Shown in pieces: positions 44,081 through 53,519 of a stretch of DNA of 64,000 nt (the first letter of the stretch is position 1; each line of letters begins with the position of its first letter). The notes beneath the pieces are model-generated. The model searched no databases and was not told the origin of the DNA. It saw nothing but the letters and a program-made list of their open reading frames with translations. The position numbers and the translations under genes are program-made. Origin of the DNA: Achromobacter xylosoxidans (GTDB lineage: Bacteria; Pseudomonadota; Gammaproteobacteria; Burkholderiales; Burkholderiaceae_B); the NCBI RefSeq assembly GCF_002192695.1, contig NZ_MTLG01000075.1:124001-188000 (forward strand), given 5' to 3'.

Positions 44081-45046
44081 TCAGCGCGTCAGCGTGACCC
44101 AGTACGAGGTGCGCGCCACGACACGCAGATCCAGCGTCCGGGCGACGATGGCAAGCAACGCGTCGGTGTCTTGCAGGCGGAACACGCCGGATACGCGCAG
44201 GCCGCCCACCGCGGGATCGCAGCGCACCACGCCGCGCCGGTAACGCGAGACCTCGGCCAGCAGCGAGTCCAGGCGCATGTTGTCGGCTTCGATCACGCCG
44301 CGCGTCCATCCGGGCGTGTCCGACTTCGCGGGCGCACCGGGCAGGAAGGCGCGGGACGTGAAGCGCACGGATTCTCCGGCGCTGAAGATCCGCTCCGGCT
44401 CCCCGGCCCCCAATCTGACCGCCACGCGGTGTTCCAGCACGACGAGTTCGGTCAAGGCATCGCCGTCATCCCATTGCCGGACCACGAAACGGGTGCCCAG
44501 CGCGCGCATGCGGCCCTGGGGAGTTTCGACGATGAAGGGCCGCGCCGTGCCTGCCCGGTCGGCGGCCGTGCGCACATAGATTTCGCCGCCGCGCAGTTGC
44601 AGCAGACGCGCCGCGTCGGAGTAGCGCACATCCATCGCGGTATCGGTGTTCAGGTGGACCTGGCTGCCATCGGCCAGGCGCAGGTCCTGGTTTTCGCCCA
44701 CCGCCGTGTGATAGGCGCCCGCCGGCTGGCCATACATGCGATAGGCCAGCAAGGCGGCGGGCGCGGCAAGTCCCAGCGCCGCCAGCGTGCGCAGCACCGT
44801 GCGCCGGCTGACCTGCGGCGGGCGCGTCAGGAGCGGCACGCCCAGCGAGGCCGGGACCGTGTCGAATTGCTGCATCAGGCGCTGGGCGCGCTGCCAGGCG
44901 AGTTCGCGCTCGGGATGGCCGTGGCGCCAGCGTTCGAAGGCGGCATGGTCCGCCGGTCCGGCCTCGCCGGAGTGCAGGCGCACAAGCCAGCGCGCGGCCT
45001 CCCGGATGACCGAGGCGTCCAGCGGCGTGGAGTCGGCGGCGGCCAT
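44081..45046 (-). CDS. FecR-type anti-sigma regulator (second set)
   Basis: 321 residues. The DUF4880 N-domain (HAAFERWRHGHPERELAWQR, about 38-57), one membrane segment near 90-107 (TLAALGLAAPAALLAYRMYG) and the FecR domain (GRMRALGTRFVVRQ) are in order. It couples the receptor at 41595 to the sigma factor encoded 3 nt upstream. A 116-nt gap separates it from the receptor gene and may hold the sigma-dependent promoter. Confidence 0.9.
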   Translation of the reverse strand: MAAADSTPLDASVIREAARWLVRLHSGEAGPADHAAFERWRHGHPERELAWQRAQRLMQQFDTVPASLGVPLLTRPPQVSRRTVLRTLAALGLAAPAALLAYRMYGQPAGAYHTAVGENQDLRLADGSQVHLNTDTAMDVRYSDAARLLQLRGGEIYVRTAADRAGTARPFIVETPQGRMRALGTRFVVRQWDDGDALTELVVLEHRVAVRLGAGEPERIFSAGESVRFTSRAFLPGAPAKSDTPGWTRGVIEADNMRLDSLLAEVSRYRRGVVRCDPAVGGLRVSGVFRLQDTDALLAIVARTLDLRVVARTSYWVTLTR

Positions 45047-45049
45047 GGA

Positions 45050-45550
45050 TCAGGACTCCAGCATGGTCAGGCAGATTTCGAAGCCTTGGGCCATGTAGCG
45101 CTTTACCGTGCGGTCGCTCAAGCCGGTACGGGCGGCGATCTCGACGTAGGTGAGCCCTTCCAGTTGCGACAGGACGAATACCTCGCGCGCCTGCGGCGCC
45201 AGATTGCCGAGCATGCGGTCCAGCTGTTGCAGCGCCTGCTGTACGCCCAGCAGCATTTCGGGCGAGGCTGCCAATTCAGGCGGCAGCGCGGCCATGGCCT
45301 CCAGCCAGGCGCGTTCCAGCGAGCGGCGGCGCCAGTGATCATTGAGCAGCCCGCGGGCGATGGTCGTCAGATAGGCCCTGGGCTGGCGCAGCGTGCTGGC
45401 TTCCTCGGGATGGCGCAGCACGCGCAGAAAGGTGTCGTGCGCGAAGTCCGCTGCCTCATCGCCATGGCCGAGGCGATGCCGCCACCATTGGCAGAGCCAG
45501 TCGTAATGGGTTTCGCAGAGTAGCTGGAGCGGCTGTAGGGGGTTGGGCAT
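45050..45550 (-). CDS. ECF sigma factor, FecI-like (second set)
   Basis: 166 residues from the ATG at 45550; an upstream start at 45640 adds a stretch unlike the family. Region 2 (HGDEAADFAHDTFLRVLRHP, about 29-48) and region 4 (LEGLTYVEIAARTGLSDRTV, about 130-149) are normal. It should transcribe the FecA-like receptor gene. I find only a weak Fur-like ATGATA/TATCAT near 45630. Confidence 0.9.
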   Translation of the reverse strand: MPNPLQPLQLLCETHYDWLCQWWRHRLGHGDEAADFAHDTFLRVLRHPEEASTLRQPRAYLTTIARGLLNDHWRRRSLERAWLEAMAALPPELAASPEMLLGVQQALQQLDRMLGNLAPQAREVFVLSQLEGLTYVEIAARTGLSDRTVKRYMAQGFEICLTMLES

Positions 45551-45691
45551 GCTCGAACGCCCCGATAGGCAGCGCGATGACACGAAATAGCGGTCCGCCC
45601 AGACCAAGCAATGGCGGCCAATTGGGCTAAATGATACCAAGAACCGTTCGCAGTATCGAGCTGGCGGCGCCGCCGCTGCGACGCTTGGGCC

Positions 45692-46258
45692 TCAGGCGTA
45701 CATCAACTGCGGAATGCCAGCCAAAGCCGCTCCTTCGTAGAAGGCCACGAGATTCTTGAAGGACGTGGTGTAGGCCTTGCCGCCATTCGGGTCGACAACC
45801 CGCGCGCTCAGGCCCTGGAAGTCCGCCGTGTCACCCTTGAGTCCCGACAGGACGATGGCATGGCCCATCTGGGCGTTGCTTGAATAGCCCAAAAGCAAGA
45901 TCGGCCCCGGACTGAGCAAACTGCTCCATGCATCGGCCGTCATGGACTTCAGGCCATCCGTGCGGACCTTCAAGGCGGCGGCGAAAGGAACCACGCGATC
46001 GGCGGTGATGGCGGATTTCGTGTCGTACATGGGCTTCCACATGCCGCCGAGTTCGCCGGCGAGTTGCGCCATCGTGACGGGCACTCCCCGCGTTGCCGAC
46101 ATCAGCATGGCCGCGGACGCGAGCCAGCACAGATTCGACAGGCCCTGGTCTACTGGCACGATTCTGCTCGTATGGTCTATATCGACAGACGCGGCAAGCG
46201 CCGGGCGGGATATGCATGCCGCGGTGGCCGCGATGATGAGCTGACGCCTTTGCACCAT
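45692..46258 (-). CDS. secreted papain-like cysteine protease (C39/C70-like)
   Basis: 188 residues. A signal peptide (cleavage near ALAAS, about 23) is followed by a papain-fold core: QGLSNLCWLASAAM (about 38-51) supplies the oxyanion Gln and catalytic Cys44, GHAIVLSG (about 131) the His, and VVDPNGG (about 153) the Asp. It resembles the papain-like peptidase families that include AvrRpt2-type effectors. The mature protein of about 165 residues would act in the periplasm or outside. It lies downstream of the giant autotransporter on the same strand. Confidence 0.75.
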   Translation of the reverse strand: MVQRRQLIIAATAACISRPALAASVDIDHTSRIVPVDQGLSNLCWLASAAMLMSATRGVPVTMAQLAGELGGMWKPMYDTKSAITADRVVPFAAALKVRTDGLKSMTADAWSSLLSPGPILLLGYSSNAQMGHAIVLSGLKGDTADFQGLSARVVDPNGGKAYTTSFKNLVAFYEGAALAGIPQLMYA

Positions 46259-46396
46259 TGCCTGCTCCCTTCGAAGTACGTGCGATCCGCAAGGCGGGTT
46301 CCGCCCGCAGGGCGCGCCTTGGACGCGCCCGACGGAACAGGGTCCGATTTCAGCGGCTGCGCGCCCTGCCGTCCATACTCAAAACGGAGTATTGGA

Positions 46397-46419
46397 AATC
46401 CCGGCGGGGAACCGGGATT
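46397..46419 (-). terminator. hairpin after the autotransporter gene
   Basis: Arms AATCCCGG and CCGGGATT are exact complements around a 7-nt loop, 34 nt beyond the autotransporter stop on the minus strand. There is no T-run after it, so it may be a weak terminator or an mRNA-stabilising hairpin. Confidence 0.4.
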
Positions 46420-46452
46420 GCGCGCCACCCCGAGCCAAGGCGCCTGCGGCGC

Positions 46453-49400
46453 TCAGAACGGCACCATCACCTTCAAGGTGCCGCGATGGCTTTGTATGTG
46501 GGACGAAAAGTCCCCGTCGTACTGTAGCCGGAAGTCCAGGCCGCCCGCGTTCGATACCTGCAGGCCCGCGCCGACGCGGCCGATGACATCGTCCATGGGC
46601 ACCGAGGTCTCGAAGGCGCCGGAGCCTGCCGGCGCGCCCTGCAAGCGCGCCTTGACCGTGTATTCGTCCTTGGACAGGAACGACACGCCGCCATACATGT
46701 AGGGGCGCAGGGTCGCGCCGTTCTTCAGCGCCACCTTGCCGCCCAGCTCCAGCGTCGGCGACAGGGCCATGACGAACTGGTTGCTGCTTTCCACGTCCAG
46801 ATGCAGGGCGTTGCGGGATTCGCCGTAGCCAGGCATGTGGGTGTAGGACGCGTCCAGGTCCACATAGGGTTTCAGATAGACGCGTTCCGCGGCGTAGGTG
46901 CGGGCGATGCGCAGGCGCAAGGCCGCGCCATAGACGTCCAGGTCCGAGTCGGCCGTGCTCTGCATCCCGGGGATGCGGATGCTGCGGTTGATGTCGTACT
47001 GGCCGTAGCCGCCGCCCAGGGCCGCTGACAGGGTCCAGGGTCCGGTTTCGCGCTTCACCACCACGCCGGCATAGCCGCTGTCGCCCTTGCCGCTGACCCG
47101 TCCGTCGTCGCCGCTCAGGTGGCTGTTCTGGTAGGCGACGGATCCGCCCAGGAACCAGCCCGGGCTGACCTGGCGCTGGCCGCCGAACTGGTACGTGACG
47201 CCATCGAACGAAAAACCGGAGACCCCGCCCTCGCCATCCTGGTTGGTATTGATGCCGGACACCTGGCCCCAGAGGCAATCCTGCTCGCCGGTCAGCGCGT
47301 CGCCGCCCTGGAACGCCGGGCATGACATCATGGCGCCGGTAAAGCGCGCCATGCTGGCCTGCATCTGCGCGGCGGGCGCCACGCTGACGCCAGCCGACAG
47401 GTCGGAAAGCCGGTTCGAATAGGTAGCCGCGCTATCCCTGGAGGCCATGTCCAGCGCCGCGAACAAGGACGCCATGTCGGCATTGCCGCCCAGGTTCCAG
47501 GCGCCTTGCAGATGCCTTGCGACCGAGCGCTGGTTGGCGGCCAATTGCATGGAAGGCGCGGCGAAGTCGGCCTGCGCGGCGCGCACGCGCACGTTCTTGC
47601 CGTCCAGTCTGGCTTCGTAGTCGATCACCGGGCTGTCCTTGGCGGCGGGGGCGCCCTGCATATCGCCTTGCAGCGTCGCCACGGTGACTTCGTGGTCGGG
47701 CAGCAAGGTGATGGGCTGGACATACACCTGGCCGTTCAGGCGGGTATCGCCCTGCACCACCATGCTCGGCGATTTGAGGTTGGCGAAGTCCACGTCCGCC
47801 TGCAGCAGGCCGCCTGCCCGCAGGTTGAAGTTCCCCGCGACCGTGAGCGTGTCGAAGGCGCCGGACCTGCCTATGGCGACCACGCCCGCGTTGTCGACGT
47901 TCGCCTGGTAGAGCGTGGCGTCGCCCAGGGTGCCGCTGGCGGCGTTCCAGACATTGCAGGCGATGCCGCCCGCGCCGCCGCCGCATTCGATGTTGCCCAG
48001 CACAGTCCCCGCATTGTGGATGGACAGGCTGGCGCCGGGCGCGCTGGCCAGTAAGCTCACGGTCTTGGCTTGCTGCAGGGCGGCGCCGTCGTAGCGCACC
48101 GCGCTGCCGCCCGCGCCGGCCGTGATCGTGCCCGCCGTACCCACGGTCAGCGTGTTCTGCTGGTCGCCCGCGATCCAGACGCCATAGGCGCCCGCGCCGG
48201 TGCCGCCGCCGACCGAACCGTCGACGGTGACCGCGACCTGGCCAGACCCCTGGGGACCGGCGCTTTGCGCAAAGATGCCGGTGGCGCCGGCGCCGGTGGC
48301 GGCGATGGTGCCGCTCTGCGCCACCGTGACGTTCCCGCCGGATCCCGTGCTGCCCGCGCCTGCCGTGCTGCCGGCGTAGCCCCCTGCCGCGCTGCCGCCC
48401 AGCCCGCCCCCGCCGCCGATCGATTGGGCGATCACACCGAAGGCGTAGGCGCCCTGGGTCGTGATGTTGCTGGCGACATTGAGGTTGACCGCGCCGCCGT
48501 TGCCGTTGCCGCCCGTCTGGCCGCTGCCTGGGGTCCAGCCGCCCGAGCCCAGCTGCAAGCCCTTGCTGGTGTCGCCCGCGATGCCGCCGCCGCCGCCGAT
48601 GGACTGGGCGATCAGGCCATGCGAGCCGGCGCCGCTGGTGCTGATGTGGCCGCCCGCATTCAAGGTCAGGGTCACGGTTCCGCCGTCGCCGGCGGCGCCG
48701 CCGCGCCCGCCCAGCGACACGCCGGCCAGGTTGCTGGCATCGCCCGCGCCGCCCAGGCCGCCGCCTCCGCCTATCGATTGCGCCAGCACGCCGTAGGCGC
48801 GCGCGCCTTGCGTGGTGGCGGCGATGCCGGTGGCGACGTCGATGGCGCCGCCCGAGCCGGACAAGCCGCCGCTGCCGCCCACCGCGACGCTCATGGAATG
48901 GCTGTCCTGCTGCAGCTTGGAGCTGCTGTTGCCCGCGCCGGCCGTGCCGCCGCCGCCGCCGATCGACTGCATCGCCAGCGCTGGAGAGTCGTCGCCCGTG
49001 GTCTGGACGTTTAGCCAGCTTCCGCCGCCAGAGGTCAGGATGTTGCCGCCGTTGCCGGCCACGCCGCCCGTGCCGCCAAACGAGGCGCCGACGGTGATGG
49101 TGCCCTGGGCCTGGTCGGAACCGTCGCCGCCCTGCCCGCCGCCGCCGCCGATCGATTGCAGCAGCACGCCATAGGCGTTGTAGCCGGCCGTGGCGATGCT
49201 GTTGCCATGGTCGTCGTCGAAGAAGAAGCTGAGGACGCCGCCGTTGCCGCCCGCGCCGCCGCTGCCGCCCACGCCGATGGTGGCGTTGGCCTTGATCTTG
49301 CTGCCCGAGGCGCTGGACGATCCGCCCACGCCGCCGCCTCCGCCTATCGACTGGGCGACCAGGCCGTCGGCCCAGTCGCCAGCGGTGGCGATCTTGCCAG

Positions 49401-52400
49401 CGTAGTTCACGGTGACGTTGCCGCCATGGCCGCCCGTGCCGCCGGTGCCGCCCACGTCCACGCCGAACTGGTAGGTGCTGTTTTCGTCGTCGAGCCGTTC
49501 CTTGTTGTCGCTGTGGTTGCCGATGCGGTCCAGGATGGGATAGGACGAGGCGTCGGCGCCCAGCGATCCGCCCAGCCCGCCGCCGCCGCCGATCGATTGC
49601 AGCAGCACGCCGTCGGCATCGCCGCCTTCGGTGCGGATGGCGCCTTGCAATGTCGCATTGATGTTGCCGCCAGTGGCGCCGGAACCACCAGTCGCGCCCA
49701 GGCCCACCTGCAGGCGGGCGGATGGTCGCTCCTCGGCGCTGCCGGCCACGTTCAGCGTGCCACCTTGCGAGGCCCCGCCGCCGCCGCCGATGGATTGCGC
49801 CACGATGCCGCGCGAACCGGAACCCAGCGTGCGGATGGCGAAGTTGGGGTTGAGCGTCACGTCCACGTTGCCGCCGGTGCCGCCCGTGCCGCCGGTGCCG
49901 CCCAAGGCCAGGGTCAGCTTGACGTTGGTGGGTCCGCCGTGGGTATAGGCATTGCTGCTGCCGACCCCGCCGTTGCCGCCGCCTCCGCCTATGGATTGGG
50001 CCAGCACGCCGTTGGCGTAATCGCCATAGGTCACGATGGTGGACGCCGGCGGCACGCGCACGCCGGGCGGGGTCAGTAACGACGGCGGCATGCCGACATA
50101 GGCGCCGTTGGCGTCGCCCAGGCTTACGCCCACCGCGCCGCCGTTGCCGCCCGCCGAGCCGGAACCGCCCAGGGTCATGCCGGCCGACAGCGAGATCGTG
50201 GTCGCATCGCCCAGCACGGTGGACAGCACGGACGAATCGCCGCCATTGCCGCCGCCGCCGCCGATGGACTGGGCCATCACGGCATGGGAACCGTCGCCCA
50301 AGGTGGCGACCGTGGAGCCGTTGCTGAGGTTGACCTGGGTGACGCACGCGGCGTCTCCCGGCGGGCAGGCGCTACCGCCCGCCCCGCCGCTGCCGCCCAC
50401 GGCGGCTTCGAAATTGAACGCCAGGGACGCGCCCTCGCCGGTGGGCACCGCCACCACCAGGTCGCTGGCGCTAGAGCTGCCGCCATTGCCGCCGCCCCCG
50501 CCTATGGTCTGCGCCAGGATGCCGAAGGAATCGTTGGGCGCATAGGTGGCGGGATCGATGTTCGGACTGGCGTAGTCCATGCCCGTGGCGATGTGGGAAC
50601 CGCTCAGGTTCACGATCGAGGAATAGCCGTCGCCGCCCGAGCCGCCGCTGCCGCCCAGTTGCAAGGCCGCGAAGGACGCCACGCTGGCGTTCTTGACGCT
50701 GCCGCCCGTGCCGCCGCCGCCGCCGATGCTCTGCGCGATGATGCCGGGCGCGTAGTTGCCGTGGGTGGCGAGGTTGGACGTGGAGTACGTCAGCGTGCCG
50801 TCGCAGCCGCCCTGGTTGCTCATGCAGACCGAACCGCCGTTGCCGCCGCCGCTGGCGCTGCCGCCGATCGCCACCGACACGCCTACCGATGCGGTGAAGG
50901 TATCGCCGCCGTTGCCGCCGCCGCCGCCCACGGATTGGGCCAGCACGCCCGCGCCGAACTGGCCGGCGGTCTGGATCGAGCCCAGGTCCTGGATGATGAC
51001 ATTGCCGCCCGCGCCACCCCCGGCGCCGCCCCCGCCCACGCCCAGCACGCCGATGCTGTCGCCGCCGCTGCCGCCGCCGCCGCCGATGGACTGGGCCACC
51101 ATGCCGATGGCGGCGTTGCCGGCCGTCGTGATGGAGCCGGTGTTGCCGATGACTACCGTGCTGCCCGAGGATCCGGTGGCCCCGGCCGAGCTGCCGCCCA
51201 CGCTGAGCAGGCCGGTGGCGCTGCCGGAAGCCCCGCCGCCGCCGCCGATCGATTGGCCGATCATGCCGTGCGAGTTGTAGCCCGAGGTGGCGATGGACCC
51301 CGTGTTGCTCAGGGTGACCTGGCCGGCCGCGCCGCCGCCCGCGCCGTCCCCGCCCAGGGACACCAGTTCGGCTGTGTCCGCGCCGCCCGCGCCGCCGCTG
51401 CCGGCAATGGACTGGGCCAGCACGCCGTAGGCGTGGTCGCCGCTGGTCGTGACCGTGCCGGCGGTCGCCACAGTGACCGCCCCGGCGTTGCCGCCATTGC
51501 CGCCGTTGCCGCCCTGGCCCCCCAGCACCGACACGAAGTCGCTGCCCGTGCCGCCGCCGCCGCCGACCGACTGCGCCACGATGCCGGTGGAAAATTTGCC
51601 CGTCGTGCCAATGGCGCTGCCGCTGGCCGTGGAAACGTTGACGGCGCTGGCGTTGCCGCCGAACCCGCCGCCGCCGCCCTGCCCGGCCAGCTTGGTGCTG
51701 TCGGTGCCGTCGCCGCCCTGCCCGCCCAGGCTTTGCGCCGCCAGGCCGGGCAGGTTGTCGCCGCGCGTCGCGACGCTGCCGCCCTGGTATAGATTGATCG
51801 CCACGGCGCCGCCCGCGCCGCCATTGCCGCCGGCATGGTCCTTGTCCGGGCCCTTGCCGCCCTTGCCGCCGATGGCGCGGGCGGCGACGCCGGCGCCCTG
51901 CACCGTGGCGCCCGCGGCCGAACCGGCCACGTCCAGCAGCACCGAGCCATTCACGTCGACCGTGACCTTCTGGGTCCAGCTGTCCGACGTGCCGCCGCCA
52001 TTGCCGCCGTTGTCGCTGTTGTCGGTCGAGGCCGTGCCGTCGCCGCCAATGCTTTGCGCGTAGATGCCAAAGACCGTGGCGCTGTCGAAAACCTGCCAGT
52101 AGCTGTTGGCCTGGCCCTGGTGCGTCACTTGCACGGTGCCGCCCGTGCCGGCATTGCCGTTGTTGTAGCCGCCCATGCCGCCCACGGAATTCGCGTAGAT
52201 GGCGGCTCCGTTGCCATAGGTGCGCAGGCGCGCCGCGCTGCTGCCCAGGTTGATGGCGCCGGTGTTGCCGACCGTGACCGTGCTGGCATTGCCGCCATTG
52301 CCGCCCACCTGGTCGCCGTATTCCAGCGTGGGATCGTTCTGGTCGCCGCCCGCTCCGCCCAGGGCCCGCGCATTGATGCCGTACAGCCCTTGGCGCGGGG

Positions 52401-52995
52401 TGGGCAAGGAGCCGGACATCGTCAGGTTGCCGGAGTTGGTCACGGTCACGGTCTGGCCCAGACCGCCGTGTCCGCCGTTCGAGTCGTTGTTGTCGTTGGC
52501 GGGGTCGCCGATGCCGCCGGACGAAACCGCCATGATGAGGCTGTTGAAGTTGCTGAGCGCCGTGCCGTTGAGCGCGACGTCGCCGCTGCTGGTCACGGTG
52601 ATGTTGCCGCCGTCGCCCGCCGTGCCTTCGTCCACGCCGTCGCCGCCGCGCGAGATCGCCGTGACCACGCCCAACGGGTTCAGCCGGGTCTGGTTGGCGT
52701 TGGCGTTGTAGTTGCCGGTGGACGTGACGGACACGTCAGGCCCGTTCTGTCCGTCTTTCTCGTCGTTATGGTCCACCCCGCTATCGCCTTCGCAGATGGC
52801 CTGGGCGCTCGGGTAGCTGCCCGACGGGACATTCAGGGAGGGGCCGCCGGCGCACGCATAGCCCGCCTGCGCATTGCCCGCCGCGCCCCAGGCGCAGGCG
52901 CCCAGCGCCGACACGACGGCGAGCCGCAAGGTGTTCTGCCGCAGCAGGGGAAAAGGCCGGCCGGGGTGGCGCGCGGGAAGAGAAATGGGCTTCAT
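46453..52995 (-). CDS. giant glycine-rich autotransporter (type Va)
   Basis: 2180 residues from the ATG at 52995, where MKPISL opens an extended signal peptide ending near NAQAG (about 44). The frame is open to 53070, but no better start is seen. The passenger (about 45-1880) is a string of Gly/Ala/Ser-rich repeats with the core QSIGGGGG every 40-70 residues, expected to form a long beta-solenoid. The last 290 residues are an autotransporter barrel ending in Phe (LKVMVPF). It contains hardly any Cys outside a pair before the barrel (MSCPAF and EQDCLW). Likely a surface adhesin or biofilm factor, by analogy. No strong Shine-Dalgarno is seen. Confidence 0.88.
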   Translation of the reverse strand: MKPISLPARHPGRPFPLLRQNTLRLAVVSALGACAWGAAGNAQAGYACAGGPSLNVPSGSYPSAQAICEGDSGVDHNDEKDGQNGPDVSVTSTGNYNANANQTRLNPLGVVTAISRGGDGVDEGTAGDGGNITVTSSGDVALNGTALSNFNSLIMAVSSGGIGDPANDNNDSNGGHGGLGQTVTVTNSGNLTMSGSLPTPRQGLYGINARALGGAGGDQNDPTLEYGDQVGGNGGNASTVTVGNTGAINLGSSAARLRTYGNGAAIYANSVGGMGGYNNGNAGTGGTVQVTHQGQANSYWQVFDSATVFGIYAQSIGGDGTASTDNSDNGGNGGGTSDSWTQKVTVDVNGSVLLDVAGSAAGATVQGAGVAARAIGGKGGKGPDKDHAGGNGGAGGAVAINLYQGGSVATRGDNLPGLAAQSLGGQGGDGTDSTKLAGQGGGGGFGGNASAVNVSTASGSAIGTTGKFSTGIVAQSVGGGGGTGSDFVSVLGGQGGNGGNGGNAGAVTVATAGTVTTSGDHAYGVLAQSIAGSGGAGGADTAELVSLGGDGAGGGAAGQVTLSNTGSIATSGYNSHGMIGQSIGGGGGASGSATGLLSVGGSSAGATGSSGSTVVIGNTGSITTAGNAAIGMVAQSIGGGGGSGGDSIGVLGVGGGGAGGGAGGNVIIQDLGSIQTAGQFGAGVLAQSVGGGGGNGGDTFTASVGVSVAIGGSASGGGNGGSVCMSNQGGCDGTLTYSTSNLATHGNYAPGIIAQSIGGGGGTGGSVKNASVASFAALQLGGSGGSGGDGYSSIVNLSGSHIATGMDYASPNIDPATYAPNDSFGILAQTIGGGGGNGGSSSASDLVVAVPTGEGASLAFNFEAAVGGSGGAGGSACPPGDAACVTQVNLSNGSTVATLGDGSHAVMAQSIGGGGGNGGDSSVLSTVLGDATTISLSAGMTLGGSGSAGGNGGAVGVSLGDANGAYVGMPPSLLTPPGVRVPPASTIVTYGDYANGVLAQSIGGGGGNGGVGSSNAYTHGGPTNVKLTLALGGTGGTGGTGGNVDVTLNPNFAIRTLGSGSRGIVAQSIGGGGGASQGGTLNVAGSAEERPSARLQVGLGATGGSGATGGNINATLQGAIRTEGGDADGVLLQSIGGGGGLGGSLGADASSYPILDRIGNHSDNKERLDDENSTYQFGVDVGGTGGTGGHGGNVTVNYAGKIATAGDWADGLVAQSIGGGGGVGGSSSASGSKIKANATIGVGGSGGAGGNGGVLSFFFDDDHGNSIATAGYNAYGVLLQSIGGGGGQGGDGSDQAQGTITVGASFGGTGGVAGNGGNILTSGGGSWLNVQTTGDDSPALAMQSIGGGGGTAGAGNSSSKLQQDSHSMSVAVGGSGGLSGSGGAIDVATGIAATTQGARAYGVLAQSIGGGGGLGGAGDASNLAGVSLGGRGGAAGDGGTVTLTLNAGGHISTSGAGSHGLIAQSIGGGGGIAGDTSKGLQLGSGGWTPGSGQTGGNGNGGAVNLNVASNITTQGAYAFGVIAQSIGGGGGLGGSAAGGYAGSTAGAGSTGSGGNVTVAQSGTIAATGAGATGIFAQSAGPQGSGQVAVTVDGSVGGGTGAGAYGVWIAGDQQNTLTVGTAGTITAGAGGSAVRYDGAALQQAKTVSLLASAPGASLSIHNAGTVLGNIECGGGAGGIACNVWNAASGTLGDATLYQANVDNAGVVAIGRSGAFDTLTVAGNFNLRAGGLLQADVDFANLKSPSMVVQGDTRLNGQVYVQPITLLPDHEVTVATLQGDMQGAPAAKDSPVIDYEARLDGKNVRVRAAQADFAAPSMQLAANQRSVARHLQGAWNLGGNADMASLFAALDMASRDSAATYSNRLSDLSAGVSVAPAAQMQASMARFTGAMMSCPAFQGGDALTGEQDCLWGQVSGINTNQDGEGGVSGFSFDGVTYQFGGQRQVSPGWFLGGSVAYQNSHLSGDDGRVSGKGDSGYAGVVVKRETGPWTLSAALGGGYGQYDINRSIRIPGMQSTADSDLDVYGAALRLRIARTYAAERVYLKPYVDLDASYTHMPGYGESRNALHLDVESSNQFVMALSPTLELGGKVALKNGATLRPYMYGGVSFLSKDEYTVKARLQGAPAGSGAFETSVPMDDVIGRVGAGLQVSNAGGLDFRLQYDGDFSSHIQSHRGTLKVMVPF
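48240..52070 (-). repeat. glycine-rich passenger repeats of the autotransporter
   Basis: About twenty copies of a degenerate unit whose core protein motif is (V/L/I)AQSIGGGGG(N/T/L)GG. In DNA the cores read as runs of GCCGCCGCC followed by GATCGATTG or GATGGACTG on the plus strand. Spacing varies from about 120 to 210 bp, so these are protein-level repeats and not an exact tandem array. They give long false open frames on the plus strand. Confidence 0.8.
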
Positions 52996-53234
52996 GGATT
53001 CGCGGATTCTGGTGGCGCGAGCGCCAAGACCGCCCGGCGGCCCGGGCATGCGCTCGGTAGTAACTGGCAATGTTTCGCCACTAGAATCCGCAGGCTGCGC
53101 GGAGGGTGCAACTTTTTTTCGATGAATCAGTGGATTTTTTCGACGAAATCCGCAAAAAAAACCACATGGTTACATCGAGCCCGGGATGGGTGTAAGCAAA
53201 GATTGACGCGGCCGGAGGCGGCCGGCCCTTGGAC

Positions 53235-53519
53235 TCAAGGGCGCGCAGGCTCGCCGGCCGACGCCAGCAGCGCGCGCCCCTTTTGCGTCAGGACGACGAC
53301 CGGGCCAGCCTGCGCATCGTCGTGCTCCCGGGCCATGTCCACCAGCCCGTTGGCGGTCGCGTCCTCCCAGGCGGACAGACGCGGGCACGAACTGCGCCAG
53401 GCGTCCATGGTCTGCGCATAGGTGCGCGGCCGCTCGGCGATCCAGGCCAGGAATTGCAGCAGGTTGCCGAGCTGGGACGTGCCGGCCTGCAGTACGGAAC
53501 TGTCGTCATCTGTCTTCAT
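53235..53519 (-). CDS. small protein of unknown function
   Basis: 94 residues from the ATG at 53519 (one at 53525 is also open). The content is helical, with LGNLLQFLAWIAERPRTYAQ and a C-terminal VVVLTQKGRALLASAG that looks like the wing of a winged-helix protein. No signal peptide. It overlaps the end of the Omp85-like gene by 4 nt, so it is co-translated with it. I do not recognise a named family. Confidence 0.65.
   Translation of the reverse strand: MKTDDDSSVLQAGTSQLGNLLQFLAWIAERPRTYAQTMDAWRSSCPRLSAWEDATANGLVDMAREHDDAQAGPVVVLTQKGRALLASAGEPARP

Noticed and set aside
45620..45645. A possible Fur box (ATGATA/TATCAT) before the second FecI gene.
   Set aside because: Only one half resembles the consensus; too weak to list as a site.
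48070..51792. Long plus-strand open frames opposite the autotransporter (for example 48070-49014 and 50284-51792).
   Set aside because: They are Ala/Gly/Arg/Pro-rich readings of the antisense of GC-rich glycine repeats, with no domain, signal or ribosome-binding site.
46453..52995. The regular GCCGCCGCC-GATCGATTG pattern as a possible CRISPR or satellite array.
   Set aside because: The spacing is irregular and in frame with a protein repeat; it is the coding of QSIGGGGG.
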